The notes under the pieces were generated by a model. That model was given only the letters and a program-made list of their open reading frames with translations. It had not been told where the DNA came from and made no database searches. The position numbers and the translations under genes were made by a program. Shown here one piece after another: positions 33,541 through 45,736 of a DNA stretch of 64,000 nt (position 1 is the stretch's first letter; each line of letters starts with the position of its first letter). Location: NCBI GenBank assembly GCA_029582165.1, contig CM055876.1:24218317-24282316 (forward strand). The letters run 5' to 3'. Source of the stretch: Portulaca oleracea (lineage: Eukaryota > Streptophyta > Magnoliopsida > Caryophyllales > Portulacaceae).

Positions 33541-34358
33541 TCTTCTTTTTGAAAATATAACAATATAACACCCTTAGATTAGAGTACATGTGGATCCAAG
33601 GCCAATAGGTGGCCAGAGCACTATGGCTCATTACAAGCATAACAACAGAAAGTAGGGCAACAGAGCCCAAAAGACCAAGTATTTGCCCATAATACAACGA
33701 CAAAAGACAAAGGATACCAATTGAGATACAAAGGACAAAAGACCAAAACCCATGCCAACTCAAGCCTTTTGACATTCAACTGTTGGCTACAACCCCTACT
33801 ACACCACTACCTATACCCTGCCAGCCCATGTGAACACGCAACTACTATCGGTTGTTAAAAAAGGTGGGTATTGATTTGAAGTTGACAGATAATGTCTAAG
33901 GTGAATAAGGTAGGGGTTGACCTACAGAACACCAATTAACAACCCTCCACTTTATAGCATGCAACACCAACTCTGCATGCATTTGTTGCTACTCAAATAT
34001 AGTTCTGTTACTGGGATTCCAAATAGACAACACAATTGCAACCAAGCTGCAACCCAAAATGTTTTCAACATCTTCTCTTGAAATGTATGCTCATCCAGCC
34101 TTGCATTTCACATCTTATGGGGGGTTGCTGTCTTATAATCCAACTTAAATCTGCCTCCTTGAAACTACCCATCTTCTATTGAAGGAGAGATGGTGTTGCA
34201 CTGAAATTAGTTGATAAAGCCCAGTGATGACTCGTGGAGCACCAGCTTACAACTCACCATTTCATAGATTGCATACTCGTCCAACTCCCTCACAACTCCC
34301 TGACAATGTTTTCTACTCTATCACATGTCCAAAATTGGTCATTATTTCTCCCCGAGAC

Positions 34359-37300
34359 TGTAATAACCCGAAGAAAATCACCCCCTAATCCGTATTAGTT
34401 AGTTTAAATAACCAAGGTTAAAATTAAATCACGAATAATTAAAGCGCGTGTTCCATTTTTCTAACTCAGTGTATGTTTTGCAGGACTTAAACAGTGCAAC
34501 GATCATCAACGATTCAGTTTAATATTCTTTTCTTGGAAAAATCACTACCGATAATTTTTTTTTTCGATGGTTCTGATCGTACATGAATTCTTTTACCGAG
34601 ACCGATGTACCGGGTCCTTCTTTATTTGAATTAATTTAAGGATATAATTATGAGGAATTTTATGGAGGTGTTGGATATATTTATTCGGGTTCCGATAACA
34701 TTCTTCCAATTTAATAAATTTCGGTAATTTGGGAGGAGATATGAGTATAAGAGGGGAGAATAAAAATTGATAAATTTGGTGTGTTTTGGGCCCTATGGTC
34801 GGTTAACCCAAGAAGGAAGAGTGGAAGGGTTCATTTTATGGGCCTTAGGATTTAAAGTTGGGTTATAAATATGATGAGGGTAGATGATTATCATCCTTCT
34901 TAAATACAATTCATACTCCCTCTTGTTCCTTGGCCCTTCAACTCCATGCTAGCCTCCCCCTTCTGCAGCCCCTCGCCGGCGCACTTTCCGGTCGTTTTCC
35001 GGCCACCGCCGCAACACCTCCAAGCCTCCACCATCACTCCTCTTGCTTCTTCTTTTCTCCAATTGTGTGGTTAACTCTTTCTATCCTCCACCATTACTCT
35101 TCCATGGGTTATATATAATTGAAAGCTAATTTTTAGGGTTATTTTTAATATTTTACTGAGAGTTAATCAAGTGTTAGTCAAAGTTCAAGAGGTGGTGATT
35201 TAAGGCTATGATTAACAAGATGAGAATTGGGTAAGTTTGTGATCAATTAGTGTGTAATTGGTAGAATGGATATGAATGAAGATTAAATTTTAGAACATGC
35301 ATTATGTTTGATGGTCGATTGTACTGTGAAAGAATGAGTCATTGTACTGCATGTACTCGGTTAAGGTTAGGGGGTGTAATTTAGTGAAGATTATGATGTT
35401 TGATGATGAATTCGTAATGGATTTAACTGGAGGTATTAAAATGTGTTAGATTTTATGTTGCATGAGATTTTATGACTCTGGATGAGTGTCTCTTTGGGCA
35501 TGAATTCTGGAAAATGAGGTTCTATGCTTAAGGAGGATGTTTTGGGTGTAATTAGTGTAGAACATGAGATTAAACCTTTATGCAAACCAAAATAAAGTGG
35601 AATATCTCAACCTGGTTGTTTCCTGGAATTCCAGGAAATATGAAAAGTGATTTTGGCCTAATTTCTGGTGTGGATGGATAGCTTAAAGTGTTAGCTAACA
35701 CCCGGTTTTTACAGTTCGTCGTTTCGATAAGTACATTAGGAGTTATAGCCAAATTTGTAAAACCGCGCAAAACTGGGAATTTTTGATGTCAGTTTGTAAA
35801 TGTACATTTTACGAATGGTTAGAGGCTTTTATGGTTTAAGGGCTAAACATAAAAGTTTTAGAGGACATGTTGAGCTTTCCAAAATGGTATGGTATGCGTT
35901 CATAGGATATCGGGAGAGAAAGTTAGGGGCTTCTAATTGAAGGACAAAAATCTGAGTTTTCCAGAAACTACATTATTGTGGCTGCCTATATTCTGGGTCA
36001 AATTCTGACCCTTTCCCATACTTAAATCAACTTGTGGCTAAAATGAAAGTTAAAGTATGAATCACAAGCTTTCCAAGGACAGCTTACGGGCCCCAAACCG
36101 ATTAGTATAACTCAAGTTATGGTCTTCCGAAAAAGCTTGGTCGACATGTTTATTTTTCTGGACAGATTAGAGGAACAAGAGTTTTGACCTTCTTAGCCTT
36201 GTTTTTAGTTTTTATGGTCAACTACAAATCTGTAAAGTGTGTTTTTAGCTTTCCGAAAAGTCCTCTTATGCATTGATGTGATGTCGTTAGAGATAGTTAT
36301 GATCTTTTTATTGCGACTTAGGAAATTAAATTCGTCATCAAGTCGCTTTTATGTTATTAAAGTTATCCCTCCGTTCTCCTATCTAGGTAAAGGATCTAGT
36401 TAATATCTCTTCTTTTTTCTAAATCCCTTCAAGAGATCGTTGCGCTACTGTTCAAGTCTCTACCCGTCCAGTCCGTGCTTTTAAGTCTTCAGGTACGTAT
36501 ACTGCCTGACCTTTTATGAATAATATCATGAATTAATCATTTATGTTAAGTTCTAAATTTATTTTATAATACCCATGCTTATATGTAAAGTATCATGATT
36601 TATGTTCAAAATATATGCAAGTTTTCATGGATTTTTAAGTAATTCAGGTTGATTTATCAGGATAATTTCACAGTTATTTCTAAGTTTTTATGTGGCGTAC
36701 TCTTTATGTTAGAAACTTTTACGATAATTCTATGCTTTGGTTGGTTGAGTCATTTCATGAATAAATTCCCTTTTATAAGTACAAGTCTCATTCAAGGAGA
36801 TTACAAGATTATATCTTTAAGTTGTGATTGGAAAAGGGTAGTTAAGGAATCAATTTCATTAAGAATCCAAGGTTAAGGTATCAAGAGTTAAGTTTTCAAG
36901 TTTTAGAAGTTAGCAAAGGCCCCGCCCATGTTTATGGTGATTTAGCGCACACCACGTTTATGGTGCCTTATGCACACCAAGGTAAACATGTTTTTGTGCC
37001 TTTGTGCACCCCAAGTTATTTATATACGTGCCTTAGTGCGCCCAAGGAAAAGATAATTGAAGTGCCTTAGTTGCATATCATGGAAACCTGGCCAGTATAG
37101 GATAATTATCCACCATCGAATCTCCCGATCGGTCCTGGTATGCGCATACAGAGGCTTAGCCGATGATTGCAAGTATAGGACCTTGAGGATAATAATACGA
37201 CAACTAGGTTTTAAGTAATTAAGTACTTCAAGGATTTAAGTTAAGGGTTAAGTCTTATAGGACTTGTTTATGGTTTTTAAGTATATTTTACAACATGTTA

Positions 37301-38110
37301 TAAGTCACACTTTGTGGTTGGTTTGAAATAACGGTTTATGCGATATGTTGGGTATATGATTTGACTCGTGTTTTATGACGTAATTTACTTGTCACTTTCT
37401 AAGTCATGTTTATGGAAAGGTTTCAGGTATGTGTCTATGACAGTTCATGCATGACCTTTTTGATTTCAAACAAGTTTACGGTTATTCAGTTACCTTTGAA
37501 AGGAAGAAGTTATAAGTATTTTCATTGAAGTTGTGATTTAAATACAGGTTAAGTTATATTTCCATGTACAGGTTAAGTACGGTTAAGCTGGGTAAGTTTT
37601 GCTATCTTTTAATGTTTGTTTGCTATTTAAATTGTTTTTAATATTTTGGAACCGTGCTAAACAACTAAAACAAATTATGAAAAGATTCTTACGTTATTAG
37701 GGGTATACGTACTGAGTTTAACTCACTTTTCGAAGTTTTATTTTTTCGTTTTAGGCATCTCGGCAAAGGAGAATGGGAAAAGCCCCGGAAGGACGAAACT
37801 CTAGAGCTTCTTAAGGAGAGTGAAGATGGTTAAAGACTCTTTATGACAAATTTAAGAGAAATTTGTGATGTTTTGGCTTGTATAAGTTTTATCGGGTTGT
37901 GTTATGTTGTTTTGAGGTAGTTTAAGTTAAGTTACGTCTTGATAATGCAGGTTCGAGGTTAGTTATGTTTTGGTTGTTTGGTTGGATGTAGTCTTAGCCT
38001 TGTCCACCTCAGTGGACGACGATAATACTCCCAGGTGTTATCCGCTAATAATCATTGAGTTAGGTGCATCATTAGCTTAATCTAGTGGTTAGTAACCTGG
38101 GGGCGTTACA
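34359..38110. mobile_element. Solo LTR of a Ty3/Gypsy element, 3752 bp
   Basis: Ends TGTAATAACCC...GGGCGTTACA form a short inverted repeat, flanked by the perfect 5-bp duplication GAGAC (34354-34358 and 38111-38115). It has no internal domain, so it arose by recombination between two LTRs. Length and ends fit the Tekay/Del lineage. A TATA-like TTATAAATATG lies near 34863, and short imperfect repeats (GTGCCTTAGTGC words) lie at about 36920-37080. No coding region. It interrupts LINE B. Confidence 0.9.
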
Positions 38111-38599
38111 GAGACTCTATGAGAATTGACATCTAAGGCATGTTCAATTTTCTCCTCTTCTTCGTGACAAAAAGGCCAAATATTTCCTCCGCCTAAATGA
38201 TTATTTTCCTTATCAACATAGCTCTGACATTGAGTTTAACCAATAGAAATATCTAGGCCATGATCTTCACCCTCGGTGGAGCAACCATAATTCTTCCTTA
38301 CACCAGGACACACCTATTTGTGTTTTCTTCAGTCCTATACACCACTTCTTAGACTGAGACTGCATTCTTCTCCACCAAAGATACTCGGTCTTGGACTCCT
38401 TTCACAATCATGAATATTTAAAGAATACTTTTGAGTTAATGCTCTAACACCAATACCTACCAACCCCCTGATGTTCCAACATGTAGTTCCCCTTGCTCCA
38501 GTGTCACTTTAGCAGCGATTTACTCTTATTTCGCCTTTGGCCTTACCACTAATTTCCGCTTCTTTTTTGTTTTGATCAAATTTTGCTTTTAATAATCTT

Positions 38600-40606
38600 C
38601 AACTTCTATAGGTCATTGATGTGTTCTAGCCCTAACTCATCTCCAAGCACCATTGCTTTTCGTCCAATAACTCTATTTGTTTTGATTTTCTTTTTTCTTT
38701 CCAAAGCTTGATTGATACAAGTAACTACAATTGGTTCGAGGTATCAATGCCTTGGTAGTCTCCACCCTTTTGAATGTTAATACTTATCAGTGACTGTTCA
38801 TCGGACCTAGTTTCATCATTATTGTCGATTGCACTTCCAACACAACTGCCTTGTTCTTCATTATTGGGCACTGGGTCTCGGATTCCCAATAAGGATGCAA
38901 GTTCCATTCTCATATGCTCCACTTGGACCTCGAGATGCCTCATCTCCTCAATGTGCCTAGTGTGGCTAAACTCTTCTTCCAAAGAGTCACCTTGCCAGCC
39001 TAATTCTCCAATCACTTTAGGACCTTGGGTTAGCTTAGCTCCTTCTGATCCTCAGTTTTCCTCACTGTTCTGGCAGTTCTGACCATTTCCATCTGGTGAG
39101 AATACTGTTTCTTGGACCATGCTTGGACTCGGTAATGCATCATTGACTGCTCCTTGCTTTGATATGTGAACTTGGTGACTGGAAGAGTTTGTGAGTTGTT
39201 TATGTCCCTCTGCTCCATTTAGATGGTTATGGTTCGGAGCTCTTTCTTCCATACTTAACATAGTTCTCAGCATAGATTGATGTAAATGGCTACTTTCCTT
39301 TACAAACACTTTGAAGGAGCATTCACCAATGTTGAGAATGGCCTGACCTTCTATTATTTCCGGTATGCGTGTGATTATGGTACACCTCATGGACTTAAAC
39401 TGCACAGGACTAGTCACCTGTTGATCGAAACTAATCATTTCTCCCCAAGGAGCACAACACCTCTTAAAATTCTCTTCTGAACAGCCATGAGGTGGTACAC
39501 TGAAATTTCAATCCCAGCCCTTCTTGCCTCGCTCGTTTCATATTGTGACCATCTTTTGATTTCTTGGAAGTCTACTGCAAGCAAACCCGGATTTCGGACT
39601 AATTGGTCAGCATCCACCTCTATGTTTAGGGTTAGAATGAACTTCTTCATGTTGAGCAATGTGATCTTGTTGAAAGACACGCCCATTTTGTCGACGCATT
39701 CCAACATTTCCTCCACTTTGTTTGGAATGTTAGAGGTGCAAATGACGCTTTTCTCAAGCCATTTCACTATCTCTTCGCATAAGCTGCCTTCAATTAATGC
39801 CACTTCTTGAGTTCGGTACTGATTTTCTCCCTCCTCCAGGTTGGAATCTTGTTGTTGTTTCTTCACCCAAATCATCTTTTTCTTCTTTTTTTTCTTTTTC
39901 CTTGCGTCTTCTGCTCGCTGCCATCTCAAAGATGTGCATACTATTATCCTACTTCCACGAATCCTCTTTCCATTCATTATGAGGATGCTCTTTAGGGCGT
40001 CCAACTCATTCCCATAGCTGAGCAATTCGTACCTTCCACTTCAGCCTATCCTCTGAGGTATATACGCATCCACAAGTTTTCCAAATTTGCGAAAGATGCC
40101 TTGTAGCCCATATTTGTCGATGTTCCTTGGAAGATTTCCTATAAAGATGGAGAAGGATTCATGTATTCTTTTGTTGGCGCCAAGGTTGTTTGAATCGAGA
40201 TTCCAGTTAGTATCGATGAGTGTAGTTAGGATCGAAATCGTAGAATAGGAAAATATCAAAAAACGTTCTATAATAGTTAGAATCTTAACAAGTGTTCACA
40301 AATAATGAAACAATACATTAAATGGTGTATTCAATGAATAACATTAATACAAAATTTTTATTGTTATGACAAAATTTTAAAGATGATAATGTGTGCAAAC
40401 ATTATTAAACTCATGTAGGATCGAGGATCGAATCGTAGCTAGGATCGTAGAATTGTATTGTGATTCTAACACATAATATTCAGGTTAAACCAGGATCGTA
40501 AGATCCTAATAAGAGTTGGATCGATGGAAGACTTTTGGATCGTAAACTCGTAGAATCGTTGATTCCGATCAGGATTTTAATAACTACGGTTGGCACTGCT
40601 CTCCAT
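38600..40606 (-). pseudogene. LINE B ORF1 with RNA-recognition motif
   Basis: Start codon at 40606 (MESSAN), then an insertion at about 40189-40587. The frame resumes as NLGANKRIHESFSIFIGNLP, an RRM RNP2-like start, with FRKFGKLVDAYIP following and NELDALKSILIMNGKRIRG later in the next frame. This is the RRM type of plant L1 ORF1, an RNA-binding protein. Downstream pieces at 39438-39052 (EIIEGQAILNIGECSFKVFV) and 39015-38725 (acidic coiled coil) complete ORF1 with several frameshifts. A Lys-run near 39890 is encoded by an A/G-rich microsatellite. Confidence 0.7.
40189..40587. mobile_element. Insertion in LINE B ORF1, GATCGTA-rich
   Basis: About 400 bp interrupt the ORF1 frame, with GGTTG on both sides (40184-40188 and 40588-40592). 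The interior repeats GATCGTAG and GGATCG words. Inverted ends are unclear, so class is unknown. Confidence 0.5.
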
Positions 40607-40609
40607 CTT

Positions 40610-41190
40610 CTTAGCCAAACAGACACTTATGTTACCCTTTTTTTTTTTAGACATGATAAATTTGGTTGTCCATTGAGAGCTATATTGGACCGTTTGGTAT
40701 GTATAAATTTGATCTAAATATGAGAAGACTTTATATTAATTTAGATGTCAACAATTCAATAATAGCAAATGCATAAATTTGACCATTTTCTTTTATTTTC
40801 AAATTAAGTTTCGTAAATTTTTAAATAATAAAAATAAAAATTCTTGCATTGGAGTTTATACAAAAATCAATTAATTTGCTTATAAGATTAATAAAAGGTT
40901 ACTTTATTCCAAATTTGATAAATTCAATATAAGGGCAACCCAATAAGGGGACACTTTGTGCATTAGGTTGCCCTTTTATATTGAATTTATCAAATGTTGA
41001 CCAAAGTAGCATTTTATTAATCTTACACGCACATTTGATAAATTCAAACTTAAGCATTACATTTTAGTTTTTATTTAAAAAAAGTAAAATTAAACAATAT
41101 CGATTCGATTAGAGTTGAGCTAAGCTAACTTCAAGCTTTGATTTTCATAGTTGGTGAACTTCAAGTTGAGCCCAAGCTTGGTTGAACTTG
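40610..41190. other. Intergenic, AT-rich
   Basis: Contains only the fold-back element at 40884-41024 and simple AT-rich sequence. No gene seen. Confidence 0.5.
40884..41024. mobile_element. Fold-back MITE-like inverted repeat
   Basis: Arms of about 60 bp (40884-40943 and 40964-41024) are inverted copies sharing AAGATTAATAAAA, TTTGATAAATTCAATATAA and GGGCAACC, with a loop of about 20 bases. Nearly the whole element is palindromic. No certain target duplication. Confidence 0.75.
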
Positions 41191-41191
41191 A

Positions 41192-42513
41192 TGATAAGGT
41201 CGCATGTGCACGGGTACATTTTAACATGTTAAGGTCGATCCTAGAGGGACTCAATTTAGCAACGCAGTGAACTAACCCTCTACTTGGTTGCTATAAGTAA
41301 ATCAGTTTTTGGTTTGTTTGCTTCAAATTTACTAACACTAGCTAATAAAGACAAAGAAATGATTTAAGATTTAATCAATGGGGAAAACATCCAGGGATTT
41401 GTTTTCCTAAGAACAAGGTTGATTATTAAGACCTAGTTTATGAATTATTCTTTCATTTGAATCAAAAACCGGTAAATATATGAATTATACTGCTCTTTCG
41501 GTGCTTAGTAGAATTACTCTAATTAAACCTAACAAACAATTTTCATATGGTTTTTAGGTTAATCAAAGTTGAAGATCTTGAATTATCAAATTATCTAAGT
41601 GATTCCCTAATTTACTAGTATCTTATCAAATTTCACAAACTAAGTAGAAAAGTCGATAGTCGGATTAATCTAATTCAGCTTTCAGTACATTTCAGATTAG
41701 TCTCAAATTACAAGTACCCAAGGTCGTAAAAATACTTATAAACATGAAGAACACAACTTTCCATAGAATCAAAATAAGAATCAAATCACAAACTATGAAA
41801 ATTCTAATCAAACACCATTGTTTTGGTTTGTAAATCCCTAGAAAACTAAAATCCACTCACTAATGATTATTGAAAACATAATTAAAATTCTAAACATGAT
41901 AATCAAACCTCAAAACACAAGAAGATGAATTAGGGTTGAGTTATCTTCAAAAATTCAACTTGAGCCTTTCAATCTCTGGTGGAAGTTCCTTCAAAATTGC
42001 ATCAATCTTCTTCTTCAATGTTCAATTTTGTGTTTCTTTGATTCTGTATGGATGTATGGATGGATGATGGTGAAGATGGAGATGGAGGATGGATTAGCTT
42101 CCAATGGGTCTGCTTTTAAGTTTTAGGCTTAAAATCCCATAAAAATGCAATTTCTACACTTAAAATCATCAAATTTCACAAAAGCATACAAAGGAGGTTG
42201 AAAAAGGGTTCACCACGGACCAGAGTGAACACTAGAGGCAGCCCGGTGTGGCCTCTGTCTGAATATTTCTAGCTTCAAAAATCATGAGTTTTTTTTACCA
42301 CGGTCCGGTTATCCATAGGAGAGGTCCGTGGTGTACTTGTTTTCACCAAAAATTGAAGGAATGATTGTGTTTTAATCTCAAAACCTAAAATTACATCAAA
42401 AACAACTTCAGGTGTAACATGAAAATGGGGATATAAATCAATATTTATAGTCAAATTAATCCCTAATCTACTAGCAAAATTTCCAAAAAAAGAGGTAAAA
42501 TATGCACTTATCA
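41192..42513 (-). repeat. Gypsy-type LTR, probably solo
   Basis: Ends TGATAAG...CTTATCA. On the minus strand it begins TGATAAGTGCATATTTTA and carries TATAAATATTG near 42440, typical of plant Gypsy (Athila/Tat-like) LTRs. Neither end is followed by a primer-binding site or polypurine tract. Flanks CTTGA and CGCGA match at three of five bases only, so the target duplication is doubtful. Confidence 0.65.
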
Positions 42514-42539
42514 CGCGACAAGCTCAACTCAGTTACACC

Positions 42540-43753
42540 TAGGGGTGTTCACAGATTGGGTACCTGAACCAGTTGGATATTTTTTCGGATACCTGAAACT
42601 TCGGGTCGACTATACCTCTTGAACCGTAACTGTGACCAGAAGTTTTGGCTACCCAAAAGTTTCGGATAGGGTACCGGTTATCCAAAAGACCTGATTAGTT
42701 CTAATTTTATGATTTTGCACTTCTATTATTTTTTATTTAATTTGTAAATTTGTAATTAAAGGCACTAATTTAATTATTATTTGAAAGAAATAGTCACACT
42801 ATGCTAAATACAATGTCAAACCCTCATACGATTGTTATTAATTGGATGAAAACTAGACCTGTTCAAAGATCGGGTCGGGCCGGATCGTGTGTCGGAAGTT
42901 TTTGACCCGTCGACCCGAGCCCGACCCCGCCCGACCGTCGGGCCAGGTACCTTCTGCCCGAACCCTGACCCTACGGGCCACGGGTCGGGTCAGCGGGCCG
43001 ACAACTATATATGATGGATTTTTTTTTATTATTAAAAAGCCTAAAAATTCACGCATTTTATTTATGAATTTAGTCGGGTTGTCGGGCCGGGTCGGGTCAT
43101 ACAAAACTAAAACTTAGACTAATAATTTTTTTAAAAAAATTGTTTTTAGTCGGGTCGTTGGGCCAGGCCGGGTCGGGTCATAAAAAACTAAAACTTAATT
43201 TTTTTAACAATGTATTTAGTCGGGCCGGGTCGCCCAATCTTGGCCCAAGCTGACCCGATCATACTTCGGGGCCCCAACTTTTTCGGGCTGGGCCGGGTCA
43301 CCTCCTAAAATTGTGACCTTGACCCGCATTTTTTCAGGTCGGGTCGGTCAAGCGGGTCCCCGACCCGTTGAACAGGTCTAATGAAAACTAAAGAATATTT
43401 TGATCAACCTGTTCAAATACATGTACAATATGCAAGTTTAGATTAGTCATGCTAAGTTTTTTTAAGTTTTAGAATCTCACATGGCGATATATGTGAAGAA
43501 AAAATTAAACAACAAAAAAATGGAAAGAAAAGTAGAGGACCTTAATTTGCGTCTTATTTTAATTTCGGGTAATTCAGATACTCGATTTTGGCCAAGGGCC
43601 AACCCTTATCCGAATCGATTTCCCAAACTTTTTTCTGGTTCTGGTACCCGACCCCAATTAAAATCAATTTTCGGTTTGGGTACCTAAAAATTTTGACCTG
43701 GTAGCGGGTTTTCAAATCGGGTATTTCAGGGTGGGTTTTTTTGAACAACCATT
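42540..43753. mobile_element. hAT-type non-autonomous element 3 (outer)
   Basis: Flanked by the perfect 8-bp duplication GTTACACC (42532-42539 and 43754-43761). Ends TAGGGGTGTTCA and AATGGTTGTTCA are imperfect inverted repeats. The interior has GGGTACC and CGGGT words. It contains hAT element 4. Confidence 0.85.
42854..43380. mobile_element. hAT-type non-autonomous element 4 (nested in element 3)
   Basis: 527 bp with perfect inverted ends TAGACCTGTTCAA/TTGAACAGGTCTA, and perfect 8-bp duplication ATGAAAAC (42846-42853 and 43381-43388). The interior is dominated by GGGTCGGGCCGGGT words. Confidence 0.92.
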
Positions 43754-43960
43754 GTTACACCCTCCCCTCTCCCTTCCTATTATATTAATATAAACAAAAT
43801 TATCATTGATTACATTAAAAACCTTGCTATCATCTCTCAGTAACTTTTCGCAACACAAATAGTGAAAACTTCTTCATTTCTCTCTCTCTCTCTCCCTCCT
43901 CTCTATTGATCAGCAGTTGAGCAATTCACCACTTGCTATATATATATATATATATATATT

Positions 43961-44294
43961 TCTAGGTACAAAGGGTGAGGATCGAAATATGTGGATTTAG
44001 ATGAGGGCATTTTGGGAAATCTATAATTGATTCTATTTAAATTTTTTTTAAAAAAATCATATTAATGTGTGCATTAATATGTGTATCTTTGCATTAATCA
44101 CTCTTTTTTTTTCTTTTTCCTTTTTTTTTTCATATGCACTATTCTTTTTTCTTTATTTATTTTTAATAAGAAAACTATTCTTTTTATTTTCATTATTGTT
44201 TTTTCTTTATTCTTTTAAATATAACCTCGGTAATATTTTCAGCAATACGTATGGTTTACTTGTGTTCCGTGCAACGCACGGGTCTAAGTACTAG
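43961..44294 (+). mobile_element. Helitron-like element, copy 1
   Basis: Starts TC in a (TA)n run and ends with a hairpin (CGTGC-AAC-GCACG) followed by CTAG and T, the structure of a Helitron 3' terminus. 334 bp, non-coding, no inverted repeats or target duplication, as expected for this class. Confidence 0.7.
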
Positions 44295-44306
44295 TATGTA
44301 TGTATG

Positions 44307-44376
<70 letters not shown>
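44295..44376. repeat. (TA)n microsatellite between Helitron-like copies
   Basis: About 80 bp of TA/TGTA dinucleotides. Related (TA)n runs lie at about 43938-43960 and 44708-44750. Confidence 0.95.
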
Positions 44377-44377
<1 letters not shown>

Positions 44378-44705
44378 CTGGGTACAAAGGGTGAGGATCG
44401 AAATATGTGGATTTAGATGAGGGCATTTTGGGAAATCTATAATTGATTCTATTTAAATTTTTTTTAAAAAAATCATATTAATGTGTGCATTAATATGTGT
44501 ATCTTTGCATTAATCACTCTTTTTTTTTCTTTTTCCTTTTTTTATATGCATTATTCTTTTTTCTTTATTTATTTTTAATAAGAAAACTATTCTTTTTATT
44601 TTCATTATTGTTTTTTCTTTATTCTTTTAAATATAACCTCGGTAATATTTTCAGCAATACGTATGGTTTACTTGCGTTCCGTGCAACGCACGGGTCTAAG
44701 TACTA

Positions 44706-44706
<1 letters not shown>
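44377..44706 (+). mobile_element. Helitron-like element, copy 2
   Basis: 330 bp, nearly identical to copy 1 over its length, with the same TC start and hairpin-CTAG end. Confidence 0.72.
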
Positions 44707-44750
<44 letters not shown>

Positions 44751-44753
<3 letters not shown>

Positions 44754-45317
44754 GTACAAAGGGTGATGATCGAAATGTGTGGGTTTTAATGAGGACATTT
44801 TTGGAAACCAATAATTGATTCTATTTATTTTTTATATAAAAATCATGTAATATTAATGTACTCCCTCCTTTCCGAATTACATTGTGGGTGGAAGAATGTG
44901 GGTTTTAATGAGGACATTTTGGGAAACCAATAAAATCATGTAATCATGTAACACTGTGGGTGGAAGATGGAGAGTTATATTTTTTTTCAATTTCTTCAAT
45001 GTAAAGGAGTAAAATTGGTAGTTTAGTATTAAAAAGTTATTGGGAATATAAAGTGACAGATATTATGGGAAAAAAGAAAGTTAATTAAAATGACAGATAA
45101 TATGGGAAGGAGGGAGTATATGCATTAATGTGTGTATGATGGAATTAATGACTCTTCTTTTCTTTTCTTTTTTTTTTTTTCATATGCACTATTGTTTTTA
45201 TTTTTCATTGTTGCAAATTGTTTTTTTCTTTATTCTTTTAAATATAACCTCGGAAATATTTTCAATAATACATGTGATTTGCTTTCGTTCTGTGCAATAC
45301 ACGGGTCTAAGTGTTAG
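44751..45317 (+). mobile_element. Helitron-like element, copy 3 (with nested Stowaway)
   Basis: Shares the GGGTACAAAGGGTGA start and the GGGTCTAAGT end block, but is more diverged: the TC start is lost, the end reads GTTAG, and a 256-bp Stowaway MITE is inserted. Confidence 0.7.
44861..45116. mobile_element. Stowaway-like (Tc1/Mariner) MITE
   Basis: Inverted ends CTCCCTCCTTTCC and CTCCCTCCTTCCC are flanked by TA on both sides (44859-44860, 45117-45118). 256 bp, non-coding. Confidence 0.88.
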
Positions 45318-45736
45318 TTACACAAATAACTCATTCTCTTTTCCCTCATCTTTGATCACTAGCATCACCACAAGGCCACCTTTGGCCACAATAACCTCAA
45401 CACAACAAAATAGGAGAGAAAATTAGAAGGTATGAGTGCAATGAACAGAGGGCCATTTAATTGAGTCAAAATTCGCAACTCAAGATTACCATCTCAGAAG
45501 GCATTCGCAAAGAATAAGGGCAAGTGGTCTTAAGAGAACTTTCCAAGCCTTTCCTGATCTCATTCTTGAGCTAATGTTCAGCGGCTGAAATTTAGAACCC
45601 ATCTCAACGAATTTGTATTTTAATTCAACACCAACCCATTTTGGTAACATGTTTGGTGATTCAACATCTAAAGCTTATGGCGACAAACAAGTAAATGTGT
45701 GAGTGAGAGCCTACAACGTTACAAAACTACAGGACA
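45318..45736. other. Intergenic
   Basis: No gene seen. A stretch at about 45340-45385 resembles the reverse complement of about 53600-53650 (both contain an AAGGCCACCT block). Confidence 0.4.

Larger units (their letters stand above)
33548..40606 (-). mobile_element. LINE B: internally deleted L1-type LINE, split by a solo LTR
   Basis: Reading from 40606 down, there is an ORF1 with an RNA-recognition motif, an endonuclease start (WNIRGL, 38480-38460), then within about 300 bp the C-terminal zf-RVT motif (WPFCHEEEEKIEHAL, about 38178-38135). Most endonuclease and all of the catalytic reverse transcriptase are missing. The coding sequence is split at GAGAC by the solo LTR and continues from 34358 with the C-terminal helix-rich tail (near 34030) to an A-rich end near 33548. 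The left boundary is approximate. Confidence 0.7.

Noticed and set aside
38774..39082. Plus-strand open frames opposite LINE B ORF1 (also 39487-39995)
   Set aside because: Antisense shadows of the minus-strand ORF1, with Ser/Leu-rich translation and no motif.
42213..42340. ACCACGG/CCGTGGT words in the Gypsy-type LTR as a third palindrome array
   Set aside because: The arms are about 100 bp apart and not arranged as compact palindromes. In LTR orientation they lie on the other side of the TATA box, so I did not group them with the two clear arrays.
43961..45317. Regular repeats as a CRISPR array
   Set aside because: Units are about 330 bp, separated by TA microsatellite, in plant nuclear DNA.
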